Counted from the stretch's first letter, positions 1-9,251 are shown. The stretch is 64,000 bases of DNA from Sphingomonas kyeonggiensis (GCF_014196745.1 NZ_JACIEH010000002.1:60285-124284), one strand, 5' to 3'. Made by a program: numbers and translations. Notes: generated from the letters alone by a model not told the origin.

Positions 1-2
1 GG

Positions 3-884
3 TGGAACACCGGCACGCCGTGGATCGGCTATAACTGGACCTTCGAGCGGCGCATCGGGATGTGGCCGGCGCGCTTCTGGGCGGACGGGCAGATGGCGGT
101 ATCGACCCGGTTCGGCGACTTCCCGCATTATGCTCCGACCGCGAAGGTCGAGGATCCGGAGAGCCTGTTCACGGGCTGGATGCTGCTCTCGTACAAGAAA
201 GCGGCTGTGGCTTCGTCCACGCAGGGTGAGTTTGCGGCTAGCCGGGCAACCGACGAGGACCCGCGCAGCTTCTGGGTAGCGGGGGCGAGCAAGCCGGGCG
301 AGACGCTGACCGTCGATCTGGGCGCGGCGAAGACGCTGCGCGCGGTGCAGGTCAATTTCGCCGACTACAAGGCGGGACGGTTCGGTGATGCGCCGGACAT
401 CTATACCGAGTTCGCGCTGGAATCGTCGCTGGACGGGAAGGCCTGGAGCCCGTTGGCGAAGACGGAGGCGCCGCGCCGCGACCGGCCCAATGCGTATTTC
501 CAGCTGCCGGCCCCGGTTCGTGCGCGGTTCGTGCGCTATGTGCACGGTCATGTCGGGGGTGCGAACCTGGCGATCGCCGACCTGCGGGTGTTCGGCTCGG
601 CCGGGGGCAAGGCGCCCGCGATGCCGGGCGGGGTTATCGTGAAGCGCGACGGCGATGCCCGCAACGCGCATGTGGCGTGGAAGCCGGTGCCCGGCGCGGT
701 CGGGTACAATGTGCTGTGGGGCGTGCGGCCGGACCGGCTGACGCTGACCTATCAGCGCTGGGCCGACCAGGGCGCGGCGCTGGACATCCGTGCGCTCAAT
801 GTCGGGGTGGAATATTGGGTGGCGGTCGAGGCGTTCGACGAGAATGGGGTTTCGCGGCGGACCAAGGTGGTGCGGATCAGGTAG
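3..884 (+). CDS. GH43-like glycosidase, C-terminal part with discoidin and FnIII-like domains (5' truncated)
   Basis: The reading frame is open from the window edge, so the start and catalytic core lie upstream. The visible first ~45 residues (WNTGTPWIGYNW...FGDFPHY) resemble the end of the propeller of GH43-type enzymes. A discoidin/F5-8C (CBM32-like) beta-sandwich follows at about visible residues 65-200 (FWVAGASKPGETLTVDLG, then RFVRYVHGH), and a fibronectin III-like domain ends the protein (AHVAWKPVPGAVGYNVLWG). Extracellular or periplasmic carbohydrate binding and hydrolysis is inferred. The neighbouring glucanase, LacI regulator, GH3 enzyme and sugar symporter support a glycan-utilisation role. 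No catalytic residues are in view, so family assignment beyond the accessory domains is tentative. Confidence 0.65.
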   Translation, partial: WNTGTPWIGYNWTFERRIGMWPARFWADGQMAVSTRFGDFPHYAPTAKVEDPESLFTGWMLLSYKKAAVASSTQGEFAASRATDEDPRSFWVAGASKPGETLTVDLGAAKTLRAVQVNFADYKAGRFGDAPDIYTEFALESSLDGKAWSPLAKTEAPRRDRPNAYFQLPAPVRARFVRYVHGHVGGANLAIADLRVFGSAGGKAPAMPGGVIVKRDGDARNAHVAWKPVPGAVGYNVLWGVRPDRLTLTYQRWADQGAALDIRALNVGVEYWVAVEAFDENGVSRRTKVVRIR

Positions 885-925
885 CCGCCACTCCGGCGCC
901 TAAATCGTCATCCCGCGCCCCAGTC

Positions 926-1007
926 CGTCATCCCGACGAAAGTCGGGATCTCAGGCGGAGGCGCGGGGAAGGAGCCGCACGAGATCCCGGCTTTCGCCGG
1001 GATGACG
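926..1007. repeat. Intergenic palindromic repeat, GTCATCCCG family, copy 1
   Basis: Two ~27-nt arms (926-952 and 981-1007) beginning CGTCATCCCG form an imperfect inverted repeat, and each arm is itself a small hairpin. The spacer contains a segment (AAGGAGCCGCAC) that recurs in reverse orientation in the copy at 47442-47528. It lies between two convergent genes. Confidence 0.85.
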
Positions 1008-1038
1008 GTAACAGGGTAGGGAGGAAGGGGTCGGGGGA

Positions 1039-2475
1039 TCAGGCGCCCAGCCACCCCCCGGTGAACCCCGCCGCCTTCAGCCCCTTCCGAACGGGCGCGC
1101 AGCCCTGCATACGCTTCCAGACGAAGTCGTTCCGGTAGTTCGCCGCCTGGAGCAGGATCGGGCCCTGGTCGATGCCGATATGGTCGGTGTCGTACCAGCC
1201 CCTGGAGGGATCGACGCGGCCGTTTGAGAGCTGCTTGTCGGTCCAGCGGAAGCTCGGGTTGAACGAATCGTAGAAGCCGTACTTGCCGTAGAGCCGGTCG
1301 CCATGCTCGCGGCGCATCGCCTCGGCGGCGGGGATGACGATCTCCGGGGCGAAGGGCAGCGAGCCGAGCGCGGCGGTGGGGGCGAGCGTGCCGTCGTCGC
1401 GGCCGTCGGGCTGGCCGAGGGGGCCGCGCGCCGAATAGCTGAAGAACTCGGTGGGCTTGCCCTTGAACTCCAGCTTGAAATCGCCCGGGCCGTCACAGGC
1501 GGTGAGGCCCCAGATGTCCTTCGACCAGCCGTCCCAGCCCTGCGGATTGGCGATGCAATAGGCGCGGCTGGCATAGGTGGCGCGGCGGCTATTCTCGAAA
1601 TAGTCCATGCCGGCCTCGCGCATCACCTTGTCGCGGATGCCGCGGAAATCGATCCAGCACTCGCTATACTGGTGGCCGAACAGCGGCGCGAAGGCGAGGT
1701 GGCGGGTCGGCCCTTCGCCGCGCCAGCAGCGCGGATAGGGCGCGGTCCACACGTCCCAGCTGTCCGCCGGCAGCGCGTGCACCGGAGCGCCGAGGCCGAG
1801 GATGTAGACGAACATCCCCTCGTTATAGCCGGTCCAGCTGCTCGGGATCAGGCCGCGCTCGGGATGCCAGCCCATCGACACCGCCTTGCGGCCGTCCGAG
1901 CGGAAGAAGTTCCAGTCGGCACGGGCATAGAGCTTCTGCGCCAAGTCGCGGATCTCGCGCTCCTTGGCGTCTGCCCGGTCATAATATTGGCCGGCGAACA
2001 GCACGCCCATCAGCAGCAGCGTGGTATCGACGCTGGAGAGCTCGGTCTTCCCGAAGCGCTCGCCGCTGATCATGTCGATGAAGTGATAATAGAAGCCGGC
2101 ATGGCCGATCTTGCCGCTCGGCTCGGGGCCCTGCGGCGCCTCCCAGAAGAAGCGCAGCGTGGTGAGGGTGAGGTCGCGTGCCTCGGCCCGGGTGATCCAG
2201 CCGCGCTCGACGCCGATCGGATAGGCGGTGAGCGCGAAGCCGACCGAGGCGATCGAGCAGAAGCTGGGCGAAGGGTAGCGATCGGGCACCAGGCCGTTGT
2301 CGCGCCGCGCCGTCTCCCAGAACCAGCGGAAGGTGCGGTATTCGATGTCCTCGTAAAAGGCGGGCAGCGTGCGGACGCCGGCCGCCTTGCGCGACTGGGC
2401 GGCAGCGGCGCCCGGCAGGGCCGTGGCCGCGAGCAGCGCCGAAGACTGCGAAAGAAGCGCGCGCCGGTCGATCAT
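1039..2475 (-). CDS. Secreted glucoamylase-domain (PF10091, GH144-type) beta-glucanase
   Basis: The 478-residue protein has a Tat-like N-terminus (MIDRRALLSQSSALLAATALPGAAAAQ) followed by the alpha-barrel 'glycoamylase' domain typical of PF10091: FRWFWETA, SIASVGFALTAYPIGVERGW, the GHAGFYYHFID segment, SSVDTTLLLMGVL, and the conserved GYNEGMFVYILGLGAP and C-terminal DHIGIDQGPILLQ motifs. Characterised GH144 members are endo-beta-1,2-glucanases, so linear beta-1,2-glucan is the best-guess substrate, but this is inference. ATG 2475 is preferred over an in-frame GTG 18 nt upstream because GAGG lies 8 nt before it. A LacI-type operator (2594-2607) is upstream, suggesting control by the adjacent repressor. 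Confidence 0.85.
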   Translation of the reverse strand: MIDRRALLSQSSALLAATALPGAAAAQSRKAAGVRTLPAFYEDIEYRTFRWFWETARRDNGLVPDRYPSPSFCSIASVGFALTAYPIGVERGWITRAEARDLTLTTLRFFWEAPQGPEPSGKIGHAGFYYHFIDMISGERFGKTELSSVDTTLLLMGVLFAGQYYDRADAKEREIRDLAQKLYARADWNFFRSDGRKAVSMGWHPERGLIPSSWTGYNEGMFVYILGLGAPVHALPADSWDVWTAPYPRCWRGEGPTRHLAFAPLFGHQYSECWIDFRGIRDKVMREAGMDYFENSRRATYASRAYCIANPQGWDGWSKDIWGLTACDGPGDFKLEFKGKPTEFFSYSARGPLGQPDGRDDGTLAPTAALGSLPFAPEIVIPAAEAMRREHGDRLYGKYGFYDSFNPSFRWTDKQLSNGRVDPSRGWYDTDHIGIDQGPILLQAANYRNDFVWKRMQGCAPVRKGLKAAGFTGGWLGA

Positions 2476-2593
2476 GTCCAAAGCCTCATACACGAGAGTG
2501 AGCGAGTGGTCTCAGCCCCGGCCCGAAAAATCGGGGGCAGCGCGCAGGGCGCCGCCCCCGGAGGCGGGGTGTGGCCAAAAGCGGGTGAAGACG

Positions 2594-2607
2594 TGGAACC
2601 GGTTACA
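2594..2607. promoter_or_regulatory. LacI-type operator upstream of the glucanase gene
   Basis: TGGAACCGGTTACA is a near-perfect palindrome around the CG centre typical of LacI-family operators. Its reverse complement, TGTAACCGGTTCCA, shares TGTAACCGGTT with the site at 3751-3764. It lies about 120 nt upstream of the glucanase start and just beyond the repressor stop codon. Confidence 0.7.
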
Positions 2608-2637
2608 GTCCACGGCGAAAAAGAAACGGAGCCGCGG

Positions 2638-3654
2638 TCACGCATGCGCGGCTCCGTCCTTGGGAGCGGTGCGCGGCGCCGTGGTGGCGCGCACGACCAG
2701 CTCGGGGGTGAAAGTCTCGCTGTCGCGGCTGAGGTCCTTGCCCTCGAGCAGGTCGATCAGCCGGCCGACGGCGCGGGCGCCCATCTCGGCGATGTTCACG
2801 CGCACGGTGCTGAGCGAGAGATAGCGGGCGAGGGGGACGTCGTCGAAGCCGGCCACGGCGATCTTCTCGGGCACGCCGGTGCCCGCGCTGCGCAGCGTGT
2901 GGAGGCAGCCGATCGCCATCATGTCGTTGGCGGCGAAGACCGCGTCGGTGAGGGTATTGCTCGCCAGGATCGTGCGGGCGGCGGCTTCGCCGGCCTCTTC
3001 GTTGAAGTCGCCGGCGAGGATGCGCGGGGGCAGGGCGTGGCGGGCGCAGACGGCGAGATAGCCCTCGGCGCGCTGGGCGGCGTCGAGATTGCCTTCGGGC
3101 CCGGCAATGTGGACGATGTGGCGATAGCCATTGGCGACAAGATGCTCGACCATCGCCTCGGCACCCGCGCGATTGTCGAAGCGCAGCGCCGGGCGACCGG
3201 GCAGGTCGGCATGGCTGTTGAGCATCACCGAGGGCAGCGCGGGCGGGATCGCATGCTCGAGCGTCTCGGGCGCGATGTGCGGGGCCATGACGAGCAGCCC
3301 GTCGACCCGGCCGCGCATCGCGCGCAGCGCCACCGCCGCCTGGTCGCTGTCGTCATGCATGTTGGAGAGCAGCAGCAGATAGCCGCGCCGGCTGGCTTCC
3401 CGGTCCATGCCGCGCACGCATTCGGAGAAGAACTCGCCGTGCAGGTCGGGCAGGACCACGCCGATCGCGTGGGCGCGGGCGAGGCTGAGGCTGCGCGCGC
3501 CGGCATGGGGGACATAGCCCAGCTCGTTGGCCGCCTTGATCACCCGCTCGCGGGTTTCGGCGCGGACATTGTCGAGGCCGTTCAGGGCGCGCGACACCGA
3601 CGCGACCGAAACTTCGGCGCGGCGTGCGACATCGCGGATGGTGGCCTCGCCCAT
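2638..3654 (-). CDS. LacI-family transcriptional repressor
   Basis: A 338-residue regulator. The N-terminal LacI helix-turn-helix and hinge are clear (TIRDVARRAEVSVASVSRALNG, then GARSLSLARAHAIGVVLPD), followed by a periplasmic-binding-protein-like effector domain with the family motifs NMHDDSDQ, AVFAANDMMAIGCL and VAGFDDVPLARY. ATG 3654 places the HTH at residues 4-25 as is usual for the family; it is preceded by a purine-rich AGAAGGG. It is divergent from the GH3 gene and upstream of the glucanase gene, and both promoters carry TGTAACCGGTT operators, so it most likely represses both and is induced by a glycan-derived sugar. The effector is unknown. Confidence 0.93.
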   Translation of the reverse strand: MGEATIRDVARRAEVSVASVSRALNGLDNVRAETRERVIKAANELGYVPHAGARSLSLARAHAIGVVLPDLHGEFFSECVRGMDREASRRGYLLLLSNMHDDSDQAAVALRAMRGRVDGLLVMAPHIAPETLEHAIPPALPSVMLNSHADLPGRPALRFDNRAGAEAMVEHLVANGYRHIVHIAGPEGNLDAAQRAEGYLAVCARHALPPRILAGDFNEEAGEAAARTILASNTLTDAVFAANDMMAIGCLHTLRSAGTGVPEKIAVAGFDDVPLARYLSLSTVRVNIAEMGARAVGRLIDLLEGKDLSRDSETFTPELVVRATTAPRTAPKDGAAHA

Positions 3655-3750
3655 TTCAGTCCCTTCTCCCCCGGTCCCCGGACATGGGAACGCATGTTTC
3701 CTGCGCTTCAGACCGCTTCGGCGATTGCAATACAAGCCGTGTGCGAGTTA

Positions 3751-3764
3751 TGTAACCGGTTACG
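3751..3764. promoter_or_regulatory. LacI-type operator between lacI-like and GH3 genes
   Basis: TGTAACCGGTTACG is an almost perfect palindrome with the central CG step recognised by LacI proteins. It lies 97 nt downstream-to-upstream of the repressor start (divergent) and about 94 nt before the GH3 start, so it could give both autoregulation and GH3 control. It shares an 11-nt core with the site at 2594-2607. Confidence 0.75.
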
Positions 3765-3857
3765 GTTTGCCGCGACAAGCAAAAAAGTTTCGCGGCGGAC
3801 ATCTGCAAGACAGTGTCCGTGGTGGTTGGCCGCGGGGCGTTCAGGAGAGGAGTAGCA

Positions 3858-6143
3858 ATGTTCGACACCAGGATTTCGCGGCGCGCGGCTCTGATGGGAG
3901 CGGGCGCGGTCGCGGCCTGGGCCGCGAGCCCGGCGCGCGCGATGCTGCAGGCGGCGGTTCGCCTGCCGGTGCCCGCCTTCATCGATTCGCTCATCGCCAA
4001 GATGACGGTGGAGGAGAAGGCCGGCCAGCTCACCATCCTGCCGGCTGCCTGGGGAGGCGGCGTCGCCACCGCGCTCAACCCGCCGACCAACGGCCCGAGC
4101 TTCGAGGAGCAGCTGGCCGAGGTCGAGAAGGGGCGCCTGACCGGCGTGTTCAACGGCAATGGCGTGGAGATGGCGCGCCGGATGCAGACCGCGGCGATGA
4201 CCAGGTCGCGCCTCAAGATTCCGCTGCTCTTCGCCGCCGACGTGATCCACGGCCACCGCACGATCTTCCCGGTGCCGGTGGGCGAGGCGGCGGCCTTCGA
4301 TCCCGATCTTGCCGAGCGCACCGCGCGCATGGCCTCCTATGAAGGCGCGGCTGCCGGCATCGACTGGACCTTCGCGCCGATGGTCGACATCGCGCGCGAC
4401 CAGCGCTGGGGCCGGACGATGGAAGGCTCGGGCGAGGACACCCTGCTCGGCGAAGTGATCGCGGCGGCGCGCGTGCGCGGCTTCCAGGGCAAGGACCTCA
4501 AGGCGAACGACGCGATGCTCGCCTGCTTCAAGCATTTCGCCGCCTATGGCGCGGCCGAGGCGGGGCTGGACTATAATTCGGTCGACATCTCCGAGCGGAC
4601 GCTGCGCGAAGTCTATCTGCCGCCGTTCAAGACCGCCATCGACGAAGGCGCGCTCACCGGCATGGCCTCGTTCAACGAGATTTCGGGCGTGCCCTCGACC
4701 GGCAGCGACTGGCTGATGCGCAAGATCCTGCGCGACGAATGGGGCTTCGAGGGCTTCGTGGTGTCCGACTATACCGGCGACATGGAGATGATCGACCATG
4801 GCTTCGCGGCGGATGCGCGCGAGGCGGCCAAGCTCGCCTTCCTGGCCGGCGTCGATATGAGCATGACCAGCGGCTATTACCGCGATCACCTGCCCGATCT
4901 CGTCGCCAAGGGCGAAGTGCCGATCGCGTTGGTCGATGAATCGGTGCGCAAGGTGCTGGCGATGAAGGCGCGGCTCGGCCTGTTCGAGGACCCGTTCCGC
5001 CGCATCGACGCCAAGCGCGAAAAGGCGCGCTCGCGTACCAAGCAGGCGATCGCGCTCTCCCGCGAGGCCGGGCGCAAGTCGATCGTGCTGCTCAAGAATG
5101 ACGGCGACCTGTTGCCGCTGCCCAAGAGCGGCAAGAAGATCGCGATCATCGGCCCGTTCGCCGAAGGCCAGCACGACATCAACGGGCCCTGGGTGGTCTA
5201 TGGCGACAACAAGCTGGCGATCGACCTGGCGACGGGCGTGCGCGGCGCGGTGGCCGACAAGAGCGCGGTGAGCGTGACGCTCGGCTCGAAGGTCGAGGAA
5301 CCGCTGGCCGGCGGGATCGAGGCGGCGGTGGCCGCGGCGAGTGCGGCGGACGTGGTGATCCTGGCGATCGGCGAGAGCGAGACCATGTCGGGCGAGGCGC
5401 AGTCGCGCGCGGAGATCGTCATCCCCGCGCCGCAGATGGAACTCGCCGAAGCCGTCGCCAAGACCGGCAAGCCGATCGTGGTGGTGCTCAAGAACGGCCG
5501 CGCGCTGGCGCTGGAAGGCGCGGTGCTGGATGCGCCGTCGATCCTGGTCACCTGGTTCCTCGGCTCGGAGGGAGGCAACGCCACCGCCGACGTGCTGTTC
5601 GGCGATTACAGCCCGGCCGGCCGCCTGCCGTGCAGCTTCCCGCGCTCGCCGGGCCAGCAGCCCTATTACTACAACCACAAGGCGACCGGCCGGCCCAATC
5701 CGAAAGGCCCGCTGGAGCCCTACAAGGCGCATTATCGGGGCATCCCGAACTCGGCCCTGTTCCCGTTCGGCCACGGCCTGACCTATGGCAAGGTCGGCTA
5801 TGCCGACCTGTCGGTGCCGGCGACGCTGGCCTGGGACGGCGAGATCACGGTCTCGGCGAAGATCACCAATTCGGGTGCGCATGCGATCGAGGAAGTGGTG
5901 CAGCTCTATATCCGCGACCGGGTGGCGAGTGTCACCCGGCCGGTGCGCGAGCTGAAGGCCTTCCGCAAGCTGGCGCTCGCCGCCGGCGCGAGCGAGACGG
6001 TTACGTTCAAGCTCAAGCGCGAGCAGCTGCTGTTCATCGGCCGCGAGAACAAGCCGACGGTGGAACCGGGCCTGTTCGACGTCTGGATCGCGCCCTCGGC
6101 CGAGGCGGACGGCGTGCACGCGCAGTTCACGCTGGTGGCGTGA
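3858..6143 (+). CDS. GH3 beta-glucosidase (BglX type), Tat-exported
   Basis: The 761-residue enzyme begins with a twin-arginine signal (ISRRAALMGAGAVAAW...ARA). It has the GH3 TIM barrel with KHFAAYG and the nucleophile motif VVSDYTGD (Asp304), a second alpha/beta sandwich with GESETMSGEAQSR, where the acid/base Glu (about 506-513) is expected, and a C-terminal FnIII-like domain (RPVRELKAFRKL...GASETVTF). Start at ATG 3858 follows GGAGAGGAG; an upstream in-frame codon has no such site. The family hydrolyses terminal beta-glucosides, here probably oligosaccharides released by the adjacent glucanase in the periplasm. A LacI-type operator lies upstream. Confidence 0.93.
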   Translation: MFDTRISRRAALMGAGAVAAWAASPARAMLQAAVRLPVPAFIDSLIAKMTVEEKAGQLTILPAAWGGGVATALNPPTNGPSFEEQLAEVEKGRLTGVFNGNGVEMARRMQTAAMTRSRLKIPLLFAADVIHGHRTIFPVPVGEAAAFDPDLAERTARMASYEGAAAGIDWTFAPMVDIARDQRWGRTMEGSGEDTLLGEVIAAARVRGFQGKDLKANDAMLACFKHFAAYGAAEAGLDYNSVDISERTLREVYLPPFKTAIDEGALTGMASFNEISGVPSTGSDWLMRKILRDEWGFEGFVVSDYTGDMEMIDHGFAADAREAAKLAFLAGVDMSMTSGYYRDHLPDLVAKGEVPIALVDESVRKVLAMKARLGLFEDPFRRIDAKREKARSRTKQAIALSREAGRKSIVLLKNDGDLLPLPKSGKKIAIIGPFAEGQHDINGPWVVYGDNKLAIDLATGVRGAVADKSAVSVTLGSKVEEPLAGGIEAAVAAASAADVVILAIGESETMSGEAQSRAEIVIPAPQMELAEAVAKTGKPIVVVLKNGRALALEGAVLDAPSILVTWFLGSEGGNATADVLFGDYSPAGRLPCSFPRSPGQQPYYYNHKATGRPNPKGPLEPYKAHYRGIPNSALFPFGHGLTYGKVGYADLSVPATLAWDGEITVSAKITNSGAHAIEEVVQLYIRDRVASVTRPVRELKAFRKLALAAGASETVTFKLKREQLLFIGRENKPTVEPGLFDVWIAPSAEADGVHAQFTLVA

Positions 6144-6146
6144 GGT

Positions 6147-6298
6147 AAATTCCTCCCCCAGCTTGCTGGGGGAGGGGGACCATTCGCGCAGCGAATGGTG
6201 GTGGGGCCGCCGCGGCACGCGGCGGAGATCCGCCGTGCCCCTCCACCACGCCCTGCGGGCGCGGTCCCCCTCCCCGAGACAAGCTCGGGGAGGAATTT
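6147..6298. repeat. 152-bp nested-palindrome element with 12-bp terminal inverted repeats
   Basis: Perfect termini AAATTCCTCCCC (6147-6158) and GGGGAGGAATTT (6287-6298) enclose further hairpins, including CCTCCCCCAGC/CTGGGGGAGG, CCATTCGC/GCGAATGG, a GCCGCCGCGGCACGCGGCGG stem region and CCTCCCCGAG/CTCGGGGAGG. It fills the whole gap between the convergent GH3 and symporter genes, ending on the T of the symporter stop codon. The organisation is like a MITE or REP/BIME element and could also terminate transcription from both sides. Confidence 0.75.
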
Positions 6299-7650
6299 CA
6301 GAGAGCCTCGCGCTCCTCCAGGGCCTTCACGATCTTCGCATGCGCGCCCTTGCCCAGCGGGTTGAGCAGCATCAGCAGGCAGGACAGCGCGAGGAAGGCC
6401 AGCGGCACCACCGCGATGGTGAAGCGCATCGTGGCGAGGGTCGCCGCGCTCTGCTGGACATTGGCGACGAAGCCGGCGGCGTCGAACCCGGTGGCGAGCA
6501 GCGCGGTGGCCAGGCCGATCGCGATGCGCTGGAGCAGCGCCGCCATGCCGAACACCGCGCCTTCGACCCGCAGCCCGGTGGCACGCTCGCCATATTCCAC
6601 CGTGTTGGGCAGCATCGCCCAATAGGCGAAGTGCAGTCCGACGATCACCGCCTGCATCGCGACGAGGAACAGCTGCATCGGCCCTGCCTGGTCGATGTGC
6701 ACGCCGGAGAACAGCAGCAGCCCGGCCATGCACAGGCCGGCGGCGAGGAACCAGAGGCCGCGCGTGCCGAGCAGGTGCTGGAGCAGCATCCAGAGCGGCA
6801 CCGCCGCCGCGCCGACCACGCCCATCCAGGCGAGCGCGCTCTGCCCGGCTACGTCGTCGCCGACGAAATACTTGAAATAATAGAGCACCGATTTGTTGAG
6901 GATCGTCGCCGCGACGATCATCGCCATCATCGCGAGGTTCAGCGTGACGAAGGCGCGGTTGGCGGCGAGACTGCGCAGGCTCGCGGCGATCGACGGCGGC
7001 TGGGTGCGGACCGGCACCACCTGCTCGCGATAGGTGGCGCCGACCAGCATCAGGATCGCGGTGCCGAGGATCGCGAACAGGATCGCCGCCCAGAGATAGG
7101 CTTGAGCGGCGACGGTGCCGCCGCTGAACAGCGCGCCGAGCGGCAAGGTGCCGCGGGCGACCAGCACTGCCGCCATCGTGCCGAACAGCATCCGCATGCC
7201 GGCCAGGAAGGCGCGGTCGCGACTGTCGCTGCTCACCCGCGCGCTCATCGCCAGATAGGGCACGTTGACCGCGGCATAGGCGGTGCGGAACAGCAAATGA
7301 CCGATGAAGATCGTCGCGATGCCCCACCAGCCCGTAGCGAGCGGCGGCGCATAGGTGAGCACGAAGGCGAGGCCGAGCGGCAGGCTGCCGAGCATCAGGA
7401 ACCGGCCATAGCCGCGCCTGGGCTCGTGCCGGTCGGCAAGGGCGCCGACCAGGAAGTTGGCGAGCCCGTCCCACACCGAGGCGATGGTGTAGACCGCCGC
7501 GGCGGTCGCCACCGGCAGGCCGAGCGCCTCGGTATAGTAGAAGAGCAGGAAGAGCATGATGCTCTGCCAGTATAGATTGAAGGCGAAGTCCCCGAAGGCG
7601 AAGAGCAGCAGCCGTGCGCGGGCGGGGGCGGCGCGGAGACGGGAAATCAT
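6298..7650 (-). CDS. MFS sugar symporter, GPH (MelB-like) family
   Basis: A 450-residue polytopic protein with about 12 predicted hydrophobic segments. The N-terminus GDFAFNLYWQSIMLFLLFYYTEALGLP and the loop DGLANFLVGALADRHEPRRGYGRFLMLGSLPLG match glycoside-pentoside-hexuronide:cation symporters (TIGR00792-like). Such transporters import oligosaccharides or glycosides across the inner membrane with Na+ or H+. Its position beside the GH3 and glucanase genes suggests uptake of glucosides released in the periplasm. No copy of the TGTAACCGGTT operator is visible in its upstream region, so co-regulation is not demonstrated. Confidence 0.85.
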   Translation of the reverse strand: MISRLRAAPARARLLLFAFGDFAFNLYWQSIMLFLLFYYTEALGLPVATAAAVYTIASVWDGLANFLVGALADRHEPRRGYGRFLMLGSLPLGLAFVLTYAPPLATGWWGIATIFIGHLLFRTAYAAVNVPYLAMSARVSSDSRDRAFLAGMRMLFGTMAAVLVARGTLPLGALFSGGTVAAQAYLWAAILFAILGTAILMLVGATYREQVVPVRTQPPSIAASLRSLAANRAFVTLNLAMMAMIVAATILNKSVLYYFKYFVGDDVAGQSALAWMGVVGAAAVPLWMLLQHLLGTRGLWFLAAGLCMAGLLLFSGVHIDQAGPMQLFLVAMQAVIVGLHFAYWAMLPNTVEYGERATGLRVEGAVFGMAALLQRIAIGLATALLATGFDAAGFVANVQQSAATLATMRFTIAVVPLAFLALSCLLMLLNPLGKGAHAKIVKALEEREAL

Positions 7651-7830
7651 GTTGCTTTCCCTAGCGCGGCGGGATGCCGGGCGTCACGGCTTATCGCAGC
7701 GGCGGGATGCGACGAACGGATCATCTCGTATCCGGCACGTGCCCGCGCTGCCCGCTTGTATTCCCTAACCCCCAAGTCATGTTGCGTCGCAGCAAGCTCG
7801 CGTATCTGAGCTTAGGGAGTGTTGCATCCC

Positions 7831-9219
7831 ATGACCAAGATCGACTTGGCGATCCAGGGGGTACCTGTCCGCACGCCGCTGGCCAAGGCGGCGCGGCGCA
7901 ACGCCAAGATATGGCTCTGCCTGTGGCTGATGGCGGCCGATGCCGTGGCGCTGGCGTTCGGCTTCGCGGTGGCGCTGGTGGTCGAGGAGCCGCGGACCAT
8001 CTCGGACGGATTGTGGACGGCGATGGCCGGCGCGCTGTTCGTCCATGCCGCGATCGCCTTCCAGAACCAGGCCTATAATCCGCGCTGCCTGACCAAGCCG
8101 AGCAAGAGCTGCCGCCAGGCCCTGCTCTCGTTCGCGACGACACTGCTCGTCTTCCTGCTCGTCGCCTTCTCGCTCAAGGTCACCGGCAAGGTGCCGCGGT
8201 TCGCACTGGGCATGGGCATGGTCACCGCGCTGACGTTGCTGATCTCGCAGCGGCTGCTGATCTGCCATGTCGTCAGCAAGACCTTCGGCAAGCTGACCGC
8301 CGAGCTGGTGATCGTCGATGGCGCCAACCTGCCCAATGCCTATCTCAACCGCGAGATCGTCGACGCGCGCGCATCGGGCCTGCGCACCGATCTCGACGAC
8401 CCATACATGCTCGACCGGCTGGGCACGGTGCTGCAGGACTACGACCGGGTCGTCATCGTCTGCACGCCCGATCACAAGGCCGAATGGGCGCGCGCGCTGA
8501 AGGGCGTGAACATCGTCGGCGAGATCGTGATGCCGGAGATCGCCGAGCTTGGCCCGCTCACTACGCGGCAGCGGGACGGGGTGACCACGGTGGTGGTCTC
8601 CTGGGGCCCGCTCAACCGCGCCAACCGGGTGAAGAAGCGTGCGCTCGACCTGGCCGTGACCATCCCTGCGCTGCTGATGCTGCTGCCGGTGCTGGTGATG
8701 GTGGCGATCGCGATCAAGCTCGATTCGCCCGGGCCGATCTTCTTCCGCCAGGAGCGGATGGGGCGCGGCAACCGGATCTTCCAGATCCTCAAGTTCCGCA
8801 GCATGCGGGTGGAGAGCAGCGACGCGACCGGCGCGCGCTCGGCGAGCCGCGACGACGACCGGATCACCAAGGTCGGCCGCCTCATCCGGATGACCAGCAT
8901 CGACGAGCTGCCCCAGCTGATCAACGTGCTGTTCGGCGAGATGAGCCTGGTCGGCCCGCGCCCGCACGCGCTGGGTTCGACTGCGGGAGACGAGCTGTTC
9001 TGGCGGGTCGACCGGCAATATTGGCACCGCCATGCGCTCAAGCCCGGCATCACCGGCCTCGCGCAGATCCGCGGCTTCCGCGGGGCGACCAACACCCGGC
9101 GCGACATCATCGACCGGCTCGAGGCGGACCTGGAATATCAGCATGGCTGGTCGCTGGTCCGCGACATCTCGATCCTGGTGCGGACCGCGCAGGTGCTGAT
9201 GCATCACAACGCGTATTGA
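7831..9219 (+). CDS. Priming undecaprenyl-phosphate hexose-1-phosphate transferase (WcaJ/SpsB type)
   Basis: The 462-residue membrane enzyme has an N-terminal block of about four hydrophobic helices, a cytoplasmic nucleotide-fold segment (VIVDGANLPNAY), then a further membrane helix and the bacterial sugar transferase domain (PF02397) from about residue 265: KKRALDLAVTIPALL, SPGPIFFRQERMGRGNRIFQILKFRSMR, TSIDELPQLINVLFGEMSLVGPRPHA and KPGITGLAQIRGFRG. Such enzymes transfer Glc-1-P (or another hexose-1-P) to undecaprenyl phosphate to start EPS repeat-unit assembly; SpsB/GelB play this role in sphingans. ATG 7831 is chosen because GGGAG lies 11 nt upstream; a TTG 12 nt earlier is too close to it. 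This gene marks the left edge of the EPS locus. Confidence 0.9.
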   Translation: MTKIDLAIQGVPVRTPLAKAARRNAKIWLCLWLMAADAVALAFGFAVALVVEEPRTISDGLWTAMAGALFVHAAIAFQNQAYNPRCLTKPSKSCRQALLSFATTLLVFLLVAFSLKVTGKVPRFALGMGMVTALTLLISQRLLICHVVSKTFGKLTAELVIVDGANLPNAYLNREIVDARASGLRTDLDDPYMLDRLGTVLQDYDRVVIVCTPDHKAEWARALKGVNIVGEIVMPEIAELGPLTTRQRDGVTTVVVSWGPLNRANRVKKRALDLAVTIPALLMLLPVLVMVAIAIKLDSPGPIFFRQERMGRGNRIFQILKFRSMRVESSDATGARSASRDDDRITKVGRLIRMTSIDELPQLINVLFGEMSLVGPRPHALGSTAGDELFWRVDRQYWHRHALKPGITGLAQIRGFRGATNTRRDIIDRLEADLEYQHGWSLVRDISILVRTAQVLMHHNAY

Positions 9220-9251
9220 GCGAAAGATCGCGAAGGTCGCGCACGCGCGCG

